Below, in pieces: positions 1-7,934 of a DNA stretch of 23,371 bases; the stretch's first letter is position 1, and every line of letters begins with the position of its first letter. A program made the translations under genes and the position numbers. Below the pieces are notes generated by a model, which saw nothing but the letters and a program-made list of their open reading frames with translations, was not told the DNA's origin and made no database searches. Origin of the DNA: an uncultured Faecalibacterium sp. (GTDB taxonomy: Bacteria; Bacillota; Clostridia; Oscillospirales; Ruminococcaceae); NCBI GenBank assembly GCA_934553285.1, contig CAKTFD010000023.1, positions 1 through 23,371 on the forward strand, written 5' to 3'.

Positions 1-16
1 ACCCTGCAGACAGAGT

Positions 17-45
17 TTTACAGATCTCTGTGTTTATTATATAAT
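17..45 (+). promoter_or_regulatory. Predicted sigma-A promoter upstream of tmcAL
   Basis: A TTTACA -35 (17-22) and a perfect TATAAT -10 (40-45) are separated by 17 bases. Transcription would start near 52 and leave a leader of about 147 nt before tmcAL. The leader holds a small hairpin (cggctt/aagccg, 54-68) and a TGTAC/GTACA inverted repeat near 95-115, but nothing I recognise as a named riboswitch. The -10 region is self-complementary, so a minus-strand promoter is also possible. Confidence 0.55.
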
Positions 46-198
46 AGGTAAAACGGCTTTTCAAGCCGCAACCCGGGCAAAGCGGTAAAACTTGTGTACA
101 AGGTTTTTGTACATCCTGCCCACAATTCCCGGAGAGGACGGTATTTTTCTGTATATACGATATAAATTTAACAATCTTTTTGTAAAAGGAGCAGTTCC

Positions 199-1401
199 AT
201 GAGGTTTGCAGGCATCATTGCAGAGTACGATCCCTTCCACAACGGCCACGCCTGGCAGCTGGCGCAGGCACGGGCGCTGGGGGCCGGGCAGGTGGCTGTA
301 GCCATGAGCTGCGGGCTTACCCAGCGGGGGGCGCTGCCGCTTTTGCCGGAGCCGGTGCGGGTGCAGGCCGCGCTGGCCTGCGGGGCGGACTTTGTGTTTG
401 CCCTGCCGGCTCCCTGCGCCTGTGCCGGGGCCGAAGCCTTTGCCCGGGCGGGGGTGCGCCTCCTGGCTGCTGCCGGGTGCGATGCGCTGGTCTTTGGCGC
501 AGAGACCCCGGATACTGCCCTGCTGCAGGAGGCGGCCCGGGTGCTGTGCAGCGATGCCTACCGCGCTGCGCTGAAAGCGCAGCTGACTGCCGGTGCCCGC
601 AGCTTTGCCGCTGCCCGGCAGGCGGCGGTGCAGGCGCTGTGCCCGGGGAGCAGCATCGCCGCGCTGCTGGATAAGCCCAACAATAACCTTGCGGTAGAAT
701 ATTGTAAGGCGATCCTGGAGCAGAACGCGCCGCTGCAGCCTGTTGCCCTGCCCCGGCAGGGGGCAGACCACGGGCAGGCGCTGGCCGAAAGCGGCCACGC
801 GGCCTTTGCCAGCGCCAGTGCCCTGCGGGCGCTCTGGGCGCAGGAGGGGGCGGCGGCGCTGGCACCCTATGTGCCGGAAAAGGCGCTGGAATTGTATAAA
901 AAAGCGGAATATGACGGAAGGTATACGGATTTTGCGGCCATGGGCCGCTGCGAGCTGGCCCTGCTGCGGGCGGCCTGCATAAGGCCGGAACCCTTTGCGG
1001 ATACCCGCGGCGTGTCCGAGGGGCTGGAACACCGGCTGGAACATGCCGTGCGGGAGACTGCAGATCTGCCCGCCCTGCTGGATGCCCTGACCACGGTGCG
1101 CTACCCCCGGGCGCGGATGCGCCGCCTGGCCATGGATGCCGCCCTGGGCTATACCAGCCATACCCCGGCGCTGCCGCCCTACCTGCATCTGCTGGGCGCA
1201 CGCAGGGAGGCACTGCCGCTGCTGGCCGGTGCGGCACTGCCGCAGTCCCACGCGCTGGCAAGGCTGGCGCGGGAGAACGCCCTTTGTGCCCGGATGGCCG
1301 CTGCCCAGGCCCGTGCCAGCGATTTTGGCGCACTGTGCCGGGCAAAACCGGAGCCGATGGGCGGGATATATCGTCAAAAAATTATCTTTTTGACGAATTG
1401 A
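199..1401 (+). CDS. tmcAL: tRNA(Met) cytidine acetate ligase (TmcAL/YlbM family)
   Basis: This 400-residue protein matches the family that uses acetate and ATP to make N4-acetylcytidine at the wobble base of elongator tRNA-Met. Visible marks are the N-terminal nucleotidyltransferase HxGH motif (HNGH, residues 14-17, within EYDPFHNGH), MSCGLTQRG where relatives usually have MSGNFVQRG, FGAETPD, the PNNNLAVEY segment, and a C-terminal half with SEGLEHRLEHA and a VRYPRARMRRL segment. Length is normal for the family. The ATG at 199 follows AAAAGGAG (184-191). The sequence is very GC-rich and has variant residues in the MSGNF-type motif, but the overall pattern is intact. It is transcribed alone or with an upstream gene outside the window. 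Acetyl-ligase activity is inferred from family membership. Confidence 0.88.
   Translation: MRFAGIIAEYDPFHNGHAWQLAQARALGAGQVAVAMSCGLTQRGALPLLPEPVRVQAALACGADFVFALPAPCACAGAEAFARAGVRLLAAAGCDALVFGAETPDTALLQEAARVLCSDAYRAALKAQLTAGARSFAAARQAAVQALCPGSSIAALLDKPNNNLAVEYCKAILEQNAPLQPVALPRQGADHGQALAESGHAAFASASALRALWAQEGAAALAPYVPEKALELYKKAEYDGRYTDFAAMGRCELALLRAACIRPEPFADTRGVSEGLEHRLEHAVRETADLPALLDALTTVRYPRARMRRLAMDAALGYTSHTPALPPYLHLLGARREALPLLAGAALPQSHALARLARENALCARMAAAQARASDFGALCRAKPEPMGGIYRQKIIFLTN
1372..1395. repeat. Perfect 9-bp inverted repeat at the tmcAL 3' end
   Basis: CGTCAAAAA (1372-1380) and TTTTTGACG (1387-1395) are exact reverse complements around a 6-base centre. The repeat lies in the last codons of tmcAL, immediately upstream of the predicted promoter of the next gene. 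No T-tract follows, so it is more operator-like than terminator-like. Confidence 0.6.
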
Positions 1402-1429
1402 CAAAAAATAACGGCAAATTTTTTATAGT
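1398..1429 (+). promoter_or_regulatory. Predicted promoter of the GltD-like gene
   Basis: TTGACA (1398-1403) overlaps the tmcAL stop codon. An AT-rich -10 follows: TTTTAT (1421-1426) at 17-base spacing, or TATAGT (1424-1429) at 20. The leader to the ATG at 1542 contains an 8-bp inverted repeat (1438-1445 with 1484-1491) and a small hairpin GTTCCC/GGGAAC (1511-1525) just before the ribosome binding site. Confidence 0.45.
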
Positions 1430-1541
1430 ATGCCCTCTTGTATCCGGCGTGGTTCGGGTGTATGATTAGAGTAATGCAATGTTGGATACAACGAGCCTGA
1501 AAATACGACCGTTCCCGCTGGGAACACGCAAGGAGGAACCC

Positions 1542-2858
1542 ATGGCACTTCATGTTCTGGACGAAGCCAACCGCTGCCTCGGCTGCAAAAAGCCGATGTG
1601 TCAGGAGGGCTGCCCCATCCACACCAACATCCCGGAGGTCATCCGTCTGCTCAAGGCGAACCAGATGGACGATGCAGGCCGGATGCTGTTTGAAAACAAC
1701 CCGCTGACCACCGTGTGCAGCCTGGTGTGCAACCACGAAAAACAGTGCGAAGGGCACTGTGTGCGCAACCGGATGCCCAGCCACGACCCGGTGCACTTTT
1801 CCGTGATCGAGGACTACATCTCCACCACCTACGCCAACAAGATGACCGCAGGCCCCGCCCCGAAAAACGGCATGAAGGCTGCCGTGGTCGGCTCTGGCCC
1901 GGCAGGCCTGACCATTGCGGTGCTGCTGGCACGCTGGGGCTACGATGTGACCATCTTTGATGCCCGGGATAAGATCGGCGGCGTGATGCGCTACGGCATC
2001 CCCAACTACCGCCTGCCGGACAGCGTGCTGGATGATTTCCAGTACCGCCATCTGGAGCTGAAAGGCATCAAGGTGCGCCCCAACACCACCATCGGCAAGA
2101 CCATCACCATCGATGATCTGTTCCGCGATGGGTATAAGAGCGTGTTCATCGGCGCAGGTCTGTGGAAGGCCAACGCTATGCACATCAAGGGCGAGAGCTT
2201 GGGCAATGTGGCCTTTGGCATCGACTACCTGGCCAACTCCAAGGCATTCCGTCTGGGGGATGACATCGCCGTTATCGGCGTGGGCAACTCTGCCATGGAC
2301 TGCGCCCGCACCGCGATCCGCAACGGTGCCCGCCACGTTACCTGCTACGCCCGCCGGGACGAGAGCTGCATCAGCGCCTCCGAGTACGAGGTCAGCTATG
2401 CAAAGCTGGAGGGCGTGGGCTTCCGCTTCTGCAAGGCTCCGGTGGAGATCCGGGAAGATGGCCTGATCTGCCGCGATACCGTAAAGGGTGAGGACGGCCG
2501 CTTTACCCAGGTGGAGGGCAGCGAGACCCTTTACCCCCATACCGGCGTCATCGTGTCGGTGAGCCAGGGTTCGGAGAGCAACCTGGTCAAGACCACTACC
2601 GGCATTGCTACCGACCAGAAGGGCCTGCTGAGTGTCAGCGAGGACGGCCGCACCACCCGCGAGGGCGTATTTGCCGGCGGCGATGCCGTTATGGGTGCCC
2701 GCACGGTCGTGGAGGCTGTGGCAGTTGCCAAAAAGGTGGCTGTGGCGATGGATGAGTATATGAAGAGCCTGCCCGCAGAGAGCACCGCCGACCCTTATGC
2801 CGACATTCCGGTGTTCCAGACCCCTACCTCTGATGTATTGGGAAAGCAGGAACTGTAA
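1542..2858 (+). CDS. NAD(P)-dependent FAD/Fe-S oxidoreductase, GltD/NfnB-like
   Basis: A 438-residue flavoprotein of the glutamate synthase small-subunit type. The N-terminal domain has two cysteine groups typical of the family's [4Fe-4S] sites (C12, C15, C20, C24 and C59, C63, C69, C73). An FAD-binding GSGPAG (about 117-122), GGVMRYGIPNYRLP, a second nucleotide-binding fold with GVGNSAMD (about 246-253) and a C-terminal FAGGDAVMGARTVVEA follow. The start is set at 1542 because AGGAGG (1531-1536) stands directly before it; the frame remains open upstream to 1479 but that part is not family-like. No GltB/NfnA partner is adjacent, so it may act as a stand-alone NAD(P)H dehydrogenase or partner with a distant subunit. 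The family is clear; the substrate is not. Confidence 0.85.
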   Translation: MALHVLDEANRCLGCKKPMCQEGCPIHTNIPEVIRLLKANQMDDAGRMLFENNPLTTVCSLVCNHEKQCEGHCVRNRMPSHDPVHFSVIEDYISTTYANKMTAGPAPKNGMKAAVVGSGPAGLTIAVLLARWGYDVTIFDARDKIGGVMRYGIPNYRLPDSVLDDFQYRHLELKGIKVRPNTTIGKTITIDDLFRDGYKSVFIGAGLWKANAMHIKGESLGNVAFGIDYLANSKAFRLGDDIAVIGVGNSAMDCARTAIRNGARHVTCYARRDESCISASEYEVSYAKLEGVGFRFCKAPVEIREDGLICRDTVKGEDGRFTQVEGSETLYPHTGVIVSVSQGSESNLVKTTTGIATDQKGLLSVSEDGRTTREGVFAGGDAVMGARTVVEAVAVAKKVAVAMDEYMKSLPAESTADPYADIPVFQTPTSDVLGKQEL

Positions 2859-2878
2859 AAGAAACAAAAAAAACAGAA

Positions 2879-2925
2879 AGCCGGGGCTGCTGCACAAGTT
2901 CGTGCAGCAGCCCCGGCTGTTTTTT
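2879..2925. terminator. Strong bidirectional terminator between convergent genes
   Basis: A perfect 17-bp GC-rich stem (2879-2895 with 2902-2918) with a 6-base loop is followed on the plus strand by six Ts (2920-2925). On its left an A-rich run (about 2859-2877) gives a U-tract for minus-strand transcription. It ends both the GltD-like gene and murC. Confidence 0.93.
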
Positions 2926-2942
2926 GGGGGTCTGTTATTCGC

Positions 2943-4328
2943 TTACTGGCCGTTTTCCACCATCATCTTACCGGCTTTGTAGATATCGCCGCAGCCCAGG
3001 GTGAGGACAAGGTCGCCGGGGCGGGCGTTCTGCTTGACCCAGTCGGCGGCTTCCTCCAGGCTGTTCACCAGCACGGAACCGGGGATCTGGGCGGCCAGCT
3101 TGGCGCTGGTAATAGTGGGGTCGTTAGGCTCACGGCTGCCCATGATGGGGGTCAGCACGGTGATGTCCGGGATCTTGAGCACATCCACAAAGTCGTTGAA
3201 CAGCATCTTGGTGCGGCTGTATGTAAACGGCTGGTGGACGGCGATCAGGCGCTTGTAGCCCATCTCGCGGGCGGTGGTCAGGGTGGCGCGCAGCTCGGTG
3301 GGGTGGTGGGCATAGTCATCGATGACCAGCGCACCGTTGCACTCGCCGTATACCTCAAAGCGGCGGCCTGCACCCTTAAAGTTCAGGGCGGCTTCGGCAC
3401 ACTGCTCCACGCTCAGGCCCACAAAGCGGCACACGGCGCACATGGCCAGGGCATTGTAGATGTTGTGGCGGCCGGGCACGGACAGGCGGATGCGGGTGGT
3501 GTTGACCGCGTTCCACTCCTTGAGGTCAAACTCAAAGAAGCCGGGCTTGTACTCGTTGACGTTGACGGCGCGGTAGTCGCCATGGTTGTCGATGGCAAAG
3601 GTGCGCACGCGGCGGTCCAGGGTGTACATCACATCCATGGTGTTCTTATCGTCGGCATTGGCAAAGATCATGAACTGGGTCATCAGCGCAAAACGCTTAA
3701 AGGCGAATTTCAGCTCGCCCATGCTGCCGTAGTAGTCCAGATGGTCGTTGTCGATGTTCAGCACGACCGACAGGTAGGGGGTCAGCTTGAGGAAGGTCTC
3801 GGCAAACTCGCAGGCTTCGATCACGATGTCGTCGCCCTTGCCGGCCTTGCCGTAGCCGTTGATGAGGGGCAGCTTGCCGCCGATGACGGCGGAGGGGTCG
3901 CGGCCGGCCAGCTCCAGCGCGGTGGTGATCATGGAGGTGGTGGTGGTCTTGCCGTGGGTGCCGGATACGCAGATGCTCTGCTTGTACAGGCGGCTCACGT
4001 AGCCCAGCAGCACACTGCGCTCGATGGTGGGGATGCCGTAGGAGGCCGCCGCATTCAGCTCCACATTATCCTTGGAGATGGCGGCAGAGTACACCACCAT
4101 ATCTGCACCGACAACATTATCGGCGTTGTGCCCCAGGCTGACCTTTACGCCCAGCTCCCGCTCGTAGCGGATGATGCTGCCATCCAGCACATCGCTGCCG
4201 GACAGCTCGTAGCCTTTGGCAGCCAGGATCTGGATCAGCGGGTACATGCCGCTGCCGCCGCAACCGATAAAGTGGATCTTTTTTACATGGTCCAGCAGAT
4301 GCTGGGTATAATCCGTATACATGAACAT
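2943..4328 (-). CDS. murC: UDP-N-acetylmuramate--L-alanine ligase (MurC)
   Basis: The 461-residue protein catalyses ATP-dependent addition of L-alanine to UDP-MurNAc, the first amino-acid step of peptidoglycan precursor synthesis in the cytoplasm. It shows the N-terminal UDP-binding IGCGGSGM (21-28), the Mur ligase P-loop GTHGKTTT (123-130), the EACEFAETFL and NIDNDHLDYY segments of the central domain, and the C-terminal YAHHPTE and HQPFTYSRT motifs. Length fits the family. The start at 4328 (MFMYTD) is preceded on the minus strand by GGAGGAG at good spacing; the open frame extends to 4559 but that part is not MurC-like. Another ATG lies two codons downstream. The gene lies 181 nt downstream of coaBC in the same direction, with its own predicted promoter. 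Confidence 0.95.
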   Translation of the reverse strand: MFMYTDYTQHLLDHVKKIHFIGCGGSGMYPLIQILAAKGYELSGSDVLDGSIIRYERELGVKVSLGHNADNVVGADMVVYSAAISKDNVELNAAASYGIPTIERSVLLGYVSRLYKQSICVSGTHGKTTTTSMITTALELAGRDPSAVIGGKLPLINGYGKAGKGDDIVIEACEFAETFLKLTPYLSVVLNIDNDHLDYYGSMGELKFAFKRFALMTQFMIFANADDKNTMDVMYTLDRRVRTFAIDNHGDYRAVNVNEYKPGFFEFDLKEWNAVNTTRIRLSVPGRHNIYNALAMCAVCRFVGLSVEQCAEAALNFKGAGRRFEVYGECNGALVIDDYAHHPTELRATLTTAREMGYKRLIAVHQPFTYSRTKMLFNDFVDVLKIPDITVLTPIMGSREPNDPTITSAKLAAQIPGSVLVNSLEEAADWVKQNARPGDLVLTLGCGDIYKAGKMMVENGQ

Positions 4329-4400
4329 AGTAAGGCTCTCCTCCAAATATGAGCGGCTGCAGAGCAGACCGATTCCATTTTTATCACAGGGATACATCTT

Positions 4401-4406
4401 ATTATA
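4401..4406 (-). promoter_or_regulatory. Predicted -10 element for murC
   Basis: On the minus strand a perfect TATAAT lies about 75 bases before the murC start, in an AT-rich stretch (4381-4470) unlike the flanking coding DNA. The -35 is poor (TTTATT at 17-base spacing). The coaBC-murC gap has no convincing terminator, so read-through from coaBC is also possible. Confidence 0.4.
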
Positions 4407-4509
4407 TAATTTTTGCGGGATAAAATAAACACTTAAAGCCGAATTTTCGGAAAGAACTATAAATCTTTTGTGGATTTTGTGAGATGTGTACAGTGAAACG
4501 CCGTGCAGC

Positions 4510-5706
4510 TTATTCTGCGCGGCGGCGCAGGATCTCGTCCAGGATGGCATCGGCCACATCGGCCTTGCTCATCAGGGGCAGCTCCCGGGTGCCGTCCGGG
4601 GTGATAAAGGTGACTACATTGGTATCCACGCCAAAGCCGGCCCCGGCGACCTTGAGGTTGTTGGCCACCACCATGTCCAGGTTCTTCTTTGCCAGCTTAG
4701 CCGAGGAGTTTTCCACAAGATCCCGCGTTTCCATGGAAAACCCGCACAAAAACTGGTGGGTCTTGCGGGGGCCAATGGTGCCCAGGATATCCTCGGTGCG
4801 CTCCACCGGGATGGACAAATCGCCGTCCTTCTTTTTGATCTTGTCGTCCGCCACAGTGGCAGGGCGGTAGTCTGCCACGGCGGCAGCCATGATGAGCACA
4901 TCGGTGGTGTCAAAACGGCTGGTCACGGCCTCGTACATCTGCCGGGCGGTGGTCACCGGCACATCGGTGGTAAATTTTACCGGCGGCAGGGCGGTCTGGC
5001 CGTGGATCAGGGTCACCTCGGCGCCCCGCATGGCGGCGGCGCGGGCAACGGCGTAGCCCATCTTGCCGGTGGAGTGGTTGGTCAGGTAGCGCACCGGGTC
5101 CAGCGGCTCCTGGGTGGGGCCGGCGGTCACGGCGATGCGCACCCCGGCCAGGTCCTTGGGGCGGGCGATGGCGTGCAGGATATGCTCGATGAGCACCTCC
5201 TCTTTGGGCAGGCGGCCGCTGCCCACATCCTTGCAGGCCAGCACGCCGCTCTCGGAGGGGATGACCGTAAAGCCGTACCGCGCCAGCGTGGCAAGGTTAT
5301 CCTGGGTGATGGGGTTTTCCAGCATACCGGTGTTCATGGCCGGGGATACCAGCTTGGGGCAGTTTGCGGCCAGCACTACGGTAGTAAGCATATCGTCCGC
5401 AATGCCGTGGGCCATTTTGGCAATGACATTGGCGGTGGCCGGGGCAACCAGGATCACATCGGCCTTTTTGGCCAGGGAGATGTGGGTGACCTCAAACTTG
5501 AAATCCCGGTCAAAGGTGTCCACCATGCACTTGTGGCCGGTCAGGGTCTCAAAGGTGAGAGGGGTGATGAACTGGGTGGCATTCCGGGTCATGATGACCT
5601 CCACATCCGCCCCCAGTTTGCGCAGTGCACTGGCCACGTTGGCCATCTTATAGGCGGCAATACCGCCGCTCACGCCCAGCAGGACGCACTTGCCGTTCAG
5701 ATCCAT
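4510..5706 (-). CDS. coaBC: Bifunctional phosphopantothenoylcysteine synthetase/decarboxylase (CoaBC, Dfp)
   Basis: This 398-residue protein joins two CoA-pathway steps: CoaB couples 4'-phosphopantothenate to cysteine, and the FMN-dependent CoaC decarboxylates the product to 4'-phosphopantetheine. The N-terminal CoaC part shows LLGVSGGIAAYK (9-20), the SPAMNTGM motif and LACKDVGSGRL with the active-site cysteine (relatives usually read ACGD). The CoaB part shows VTAGPTQEPLDPVRYLTN, HSTGKMG and AAAVADYRP followed by KIKK. The start at 5706 follows GGGAGG on the minus strand; the frame is open to 5856 but without family similarity. It is divergent from coaX, so two CoA-pathway genes share one 180-bp intergenic region. 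Confidence 0.95.
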   Translation of the reverse strand: MDLNGKCVLLGVSGGIAAYKMANVASALRKLGADVEVIMTRNATQFITPLTFETLTGHKCMVDTFDRDFKFEVTHISLAKKADVILVAPATANVIAKMAHGIADDMLTTVVLAANCPKLVSPAMNTGMLENPITQDNLATLARYGFTVIPSESGVLACKDVGSGRLPKEEVLIEHILHAIARPKDLAGVRIAVTAGPTQEPLDPVRYLTNHSTGKMGYAVARAAAMRGAEVTLIHGQTALPPVKFTTDVPVTTARQMYEAVTSRFDTTDVLIMAAAVADYRPATVADDKIKKKDGDLSIPVERTEDILGTIGPRKTHQFLCGFSMETRDLVENSSAKLAKKNLDMVVANNLKVAGAGFGVDTNVVTFITPDGTRELPLMSKADVADAILDEILRRRAE

Positions 5707-5755
5707 GGTTCGTTTACCTCCCGGAAAAACAGTCTCTTTCCACATATCTTTCCTT

Positions 5756-5784
5756 AGTATAATGCAAAACTTCCGCCAGCACAA
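5756..5784 (-). promoter_or_regulatory. Predicted coaBC promoter
   Basis: Minus-strand TATACT (-10, 5756-5761) with a weak TTGTGC -35 at 17-base spacing lies about 50 bases upstream of the coaBC start, within the divergent coaBC/coaX region. Confidence 0.4.
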
Positions 5785-5803
5785 CAAAATCTTTGCCGGG
5801 AAC

Positions 5804-5832
5804 TTGTATCCGATGCAAAAATGCGGTAAAAT
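5804..5832 (+). promoter_or_regulatory. Predicted coaX promoter
   Basis: TTGTAT (5804-5809) and TAAAAT (5827-5832) with exact 17-base spacing lie about 55 bases before the coaX start. They sit back to back with the minus-strand coaBC promoter. Confidence 0.5.
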
Positions 5833-5886
5833 ACGCTTGATAAAGAACACGAGCATCCTTTTTTATGGTAAAAGGGAAACAGAATT

Positions 5887-6783
5887 ATGATCTTAGCCAT
5901 TGATATAGGCAACACCACCGTCGCCCTTGGGGGCATCCGGGACGGGCGTGTATGCTTTGTGGCGCGCATGGACACGGTGCGCACCCGTACGGCTGCAGAA
6001 TATCGTGCCGAGATGGATAAAATTTTTGCGCACCGCCGCCATCCGGAGCGCCCCATGCGCTTTGAGGGGGCAGTGCTCACCAGCGTAGTGCCCCAGATCA
6101 CCGGGGCGCTGGCCGAGTGCGCCCGCCACTACACCGGCAAAAAACCGGTCATCGTTTCGCCGGATATCCGTACCGGCCTTACCATGGGGGTGGACGAGCC
6201 GCGCGCTGTGGGCAAGGACCGGCTGGTGGATGCTGCCTATGCAGCGGCAAATTTTCCGCTGCCGGTGGTCACGGTGGATCTGGGCACGGCCACTACCTTT
6301 AATGTAGTGGATACCGACCGGGTGTTCCGGGGCGGCGTCATCTGCCCGGGGCTTTCCACCGGGCTGCGCGCCTTGGGCGAGCGCTGTGCCCAGCTGCCGC
6401 AGGTGCATCTGGGCGCGCCCAAAAACGCCATTGGCACCAATACCGAGAGCTGTATGCTGTCCGGCTCGGTGCTGGGCACCGCCGTGCTCATCGACGGCAT
6501 GGTGCAGCGCATCGAGGAAGAGCTGGGCTGCCCCGTTACCCTGGTGGTGACCGGAGGGCTGGCGAAGTACGTTACCCCGCTGTGCCGCCACCCGCTGACC
6601 TACGACCCCGAAATGCTGATGAAGGGTCTGGCGCTGCTGTACCAGCTGAACGCCCCGCAGGAGCATACGCGCGGCCGCGGCCATGGCGGCGGCCGGCATT
6701 ACAGCCAGCCGGGGCATCCCCGGGCAAAGCATCCGAACCCCAACCGACGTTCCCGCCGCGAGCCGGAAGCGCTGGTAGGCTGA
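5887..6783 (+). CDS. coaX: Type III pantothenate kinase (CoaX)
   Basis: CoaX phosphorylates pantothenate, the first committed step of CoA synthesis; type III enzymes belong to the ASKHA fold and are not feedback-inhibited by CoA. The sequence shows the phosphate-binding DIGNT (5-9), the AVGKDRLVDA segment (family: EVGADR), VDLGTATTFNVVD, FRGGVICPGL, and TGGLAKYVTP near the end of the catalytic domain. The 298-residue length exceeds the usual 255-260. The excess is a C-terminal tail of about 40 residues, rich in Arg, His, Gly and Pro, which I do not recognise as a domain. The ribosome binding site is modest (AAAGGG, 5871-5876). The gene leads a likely operon with the oxidoreductase 27 nt downstream. 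Confidence 0.92.
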   Translation: MILAIDIGNTTVALGGIRDGRVCFVARMDTVRTRTAAEYRAEMDKIFAHRRHPERPMRFEGAVLTSVVPQITGALAECARHYTGKKPVIVSPDIRTGLTMGVDEPRAVGKDRLVDAAYAAANFPLPVVTVDLGTATTFNVVDTDRVFRGGVICPGLSTGLRALGERCAQLPQVHLGAPKNAIGTNTESCMLSGSVLGTAVLIDGMVQRIEEELGCPVTLVVTGGLAKYVTPLCRHPLTYDPEMLMKGLALLYQLNAPQEHTRGRGHGGGRHYSQPGHPRAKHPNPNRRSRREPEALVG

Positions 6784-6810
6784 GGAACGAGAGGAACAAG
6801 GGAGAATAGT

Positions 6811-7794
6811 ATGAAACTGGGCATTCTTGGCACGGGCAAGATCGTGCAGGAATTTTTGCCATGGATCGTGGAGCACACGCCGTTTACCGTGCAGGCGGTG
6901 TGCAGCACCCCGCGCTCGGCGGCAGCTGCCGGGGAACTGTGCGCACAGTACCAGATCCCGCAGCGCACCACCAACTACTTTGAGCTGCTGCAGTGGGTGG
7001 ATGTGGTCTATATCGCCGTGCCCAACCAGCAGCATGCCCGCTATACCCGGGTGGCGCTGGAGGCGGGCAGGCATGTTATCGTGGAAAAGCCCATGGCGGC
7101 TACCGCCGCCGAGACCGAGGAGCTGGCGGCGCTGGCACAGCGCAAGCAGCTGTTCCTGTTCGAGGCCATGACCACGCAGTATCAGCCAAACTACGCCAAG
7201 ATCCGGGAGCTGCTGCCCCGGGTGGGCACCGTCCGGATGGTGCAGTGCAATTTCAGCCAGTATTCCAGCCGGTACGATGCCTTCTGCGCCGGGCAGACCC
7301 CGCCGGTGTTCGACCCGCTGTGCGCGGGCGGTGCACTGATGGATCTGGGCGTGTACAATATCAGCTACATCGTAGGCCTGTTCGGCGAGCCGAACAAGGC
7401 GGTGTATGCCGCCAACATGGAGCGCAACATCGACACCAGCGGCGTACTGACGCTGGATTACAGCGCGTTCAAGGCGGTAAGCATTGCCGCCAAGGACTGC
7501 GCCTCCCCTGCCCGGTGCATCATCCAGGGCACAAAGGGGTATATCCTGCAAAAATCCACCCCGAACTTCTGCGGCGGCGTGACCTTCCATCCCAATGCGG
7601 GCAGGGAAGAGCACTATAACCTGAACGGGGACCGGCCCCGGCAGGCGGCAGAGTTCGATGCCTTTTACCGCGCCATGGAAAATGGCGACCAGGAATTGTG
7701 CGCCCGGATGCTGGATACCAGCATCGCAGTGAGCCGTGTGCTCACGGTGGCGCGCCGCAGCGCCGGGGTGCGTTTTCCCGGCGACAGATTCTGA
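6811..7794 (+). CDS. Gfo/Idh/MocA family NAD(P)-dependent oxidoreductase
   Basis: A 327-residue protein with an N-terminal Rossmann fold (LGILGTGKIV, residues 3-12), VVYIAVPNQQHA, and the family's conserved EKP motif (VIVEKPMAAT, Lys93). The C-terminal Gfo/Idh domain includes GGALMDLGVYNISY, the usual place of catalytic Asp and Tyr/His residues. Family members oxidise or reduce sugars, inositols or related alcohols with NAD(P). The substrate cannot be read from the sequence, and the neighbours (coaX, a vitamin-type ECF S component) do not indicate one. The ATG follows AAGGGAG (6798-6804), 27 nt after coaX, so co-transcription with coaX is likely. Confidence 0.88.
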   Translation: MKLGILGTGKIVQEFLPWIVEHTPFTVQAVCSTPRSAAAAGELCAQYQIPQRTTNYFELLQWVDVVYIAVPNQQHARYTRVALEAGRHVIVEKPMAATAAETEELAALAQRKQLFLFEAMTTQYQPNYAKIRELLPRVGTVRMVQCNFSQYSSRYDAFCAGQTPPVFDPLCAGGALMDLGVYNISYIVGLFGEPNKAVYAANMERNIDTSGVLTLDYSAFKAVSIAAKDCASPARCIIQGTKGYILQKSTPNFCGGVTFHPNAGREEHYNLNGDRPRQAAEFDAFYRAMENGDQELCARMLDTSIAVSRVLTVARRSAGVRFPGDRF

Positions 7795-7861
7795 TGCATT
7801 TTTCTCTGGAACACGCCCTGACGATAACGCGCTTCCAAAGGATCTGAATATTCACCCAAAA

Positions 7862-7876
7862 CCCGCACAGAGCGGG
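7862..7876 (+). other. Leader hairpin upstream of the ECF S-component gene
   Basis: CCCGC (7862-7866) and GCGGG (7872-7876) form a 5-bp hairpin in the 140-nt gap after the oxidoreductase; flanking AAACC/GGTTT can pair as an alternative stem. I cannot match it to a known riboswitch class. It is recorded because vitamin ECF transporters are often riboswitch-controlled. Confidence 0.25.
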
Positions 7877-7934
7877 CAGGTTTGCGCCGTATCCGACATA
7901 TAGGGCGGAACGGCAGCAGGAGGAAAACTGAATT

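Noticed and set aside
1374..2897. A very long minus-strand open frame opposite the GltD-like gene
   Set aside because: It mirrors a clear flavoprotein gene; its translation is His/Ala/Gly-rich without motifs, as expected for the antisense of GC-rich coding DNA. Similar long antisense frames at 61-1404, 3234-4352, 4486-5757, 5893-7614, 10975-13674, 13619-15667, 18765-19982 and 22161-23276 were dropped for the same reason.
6655..6783. A frameshift at the end of coaX
   Set aside because: The catalytic domain is complete before the tail and I see no family sequence in another frame, so an extension is simpler.
7795..7934. A preQ1-type riboswitch before the ECF S gene
   Set aside because: The S component does not look like QueT, and I cannot find the expected pseudoknot or A-rich tail.
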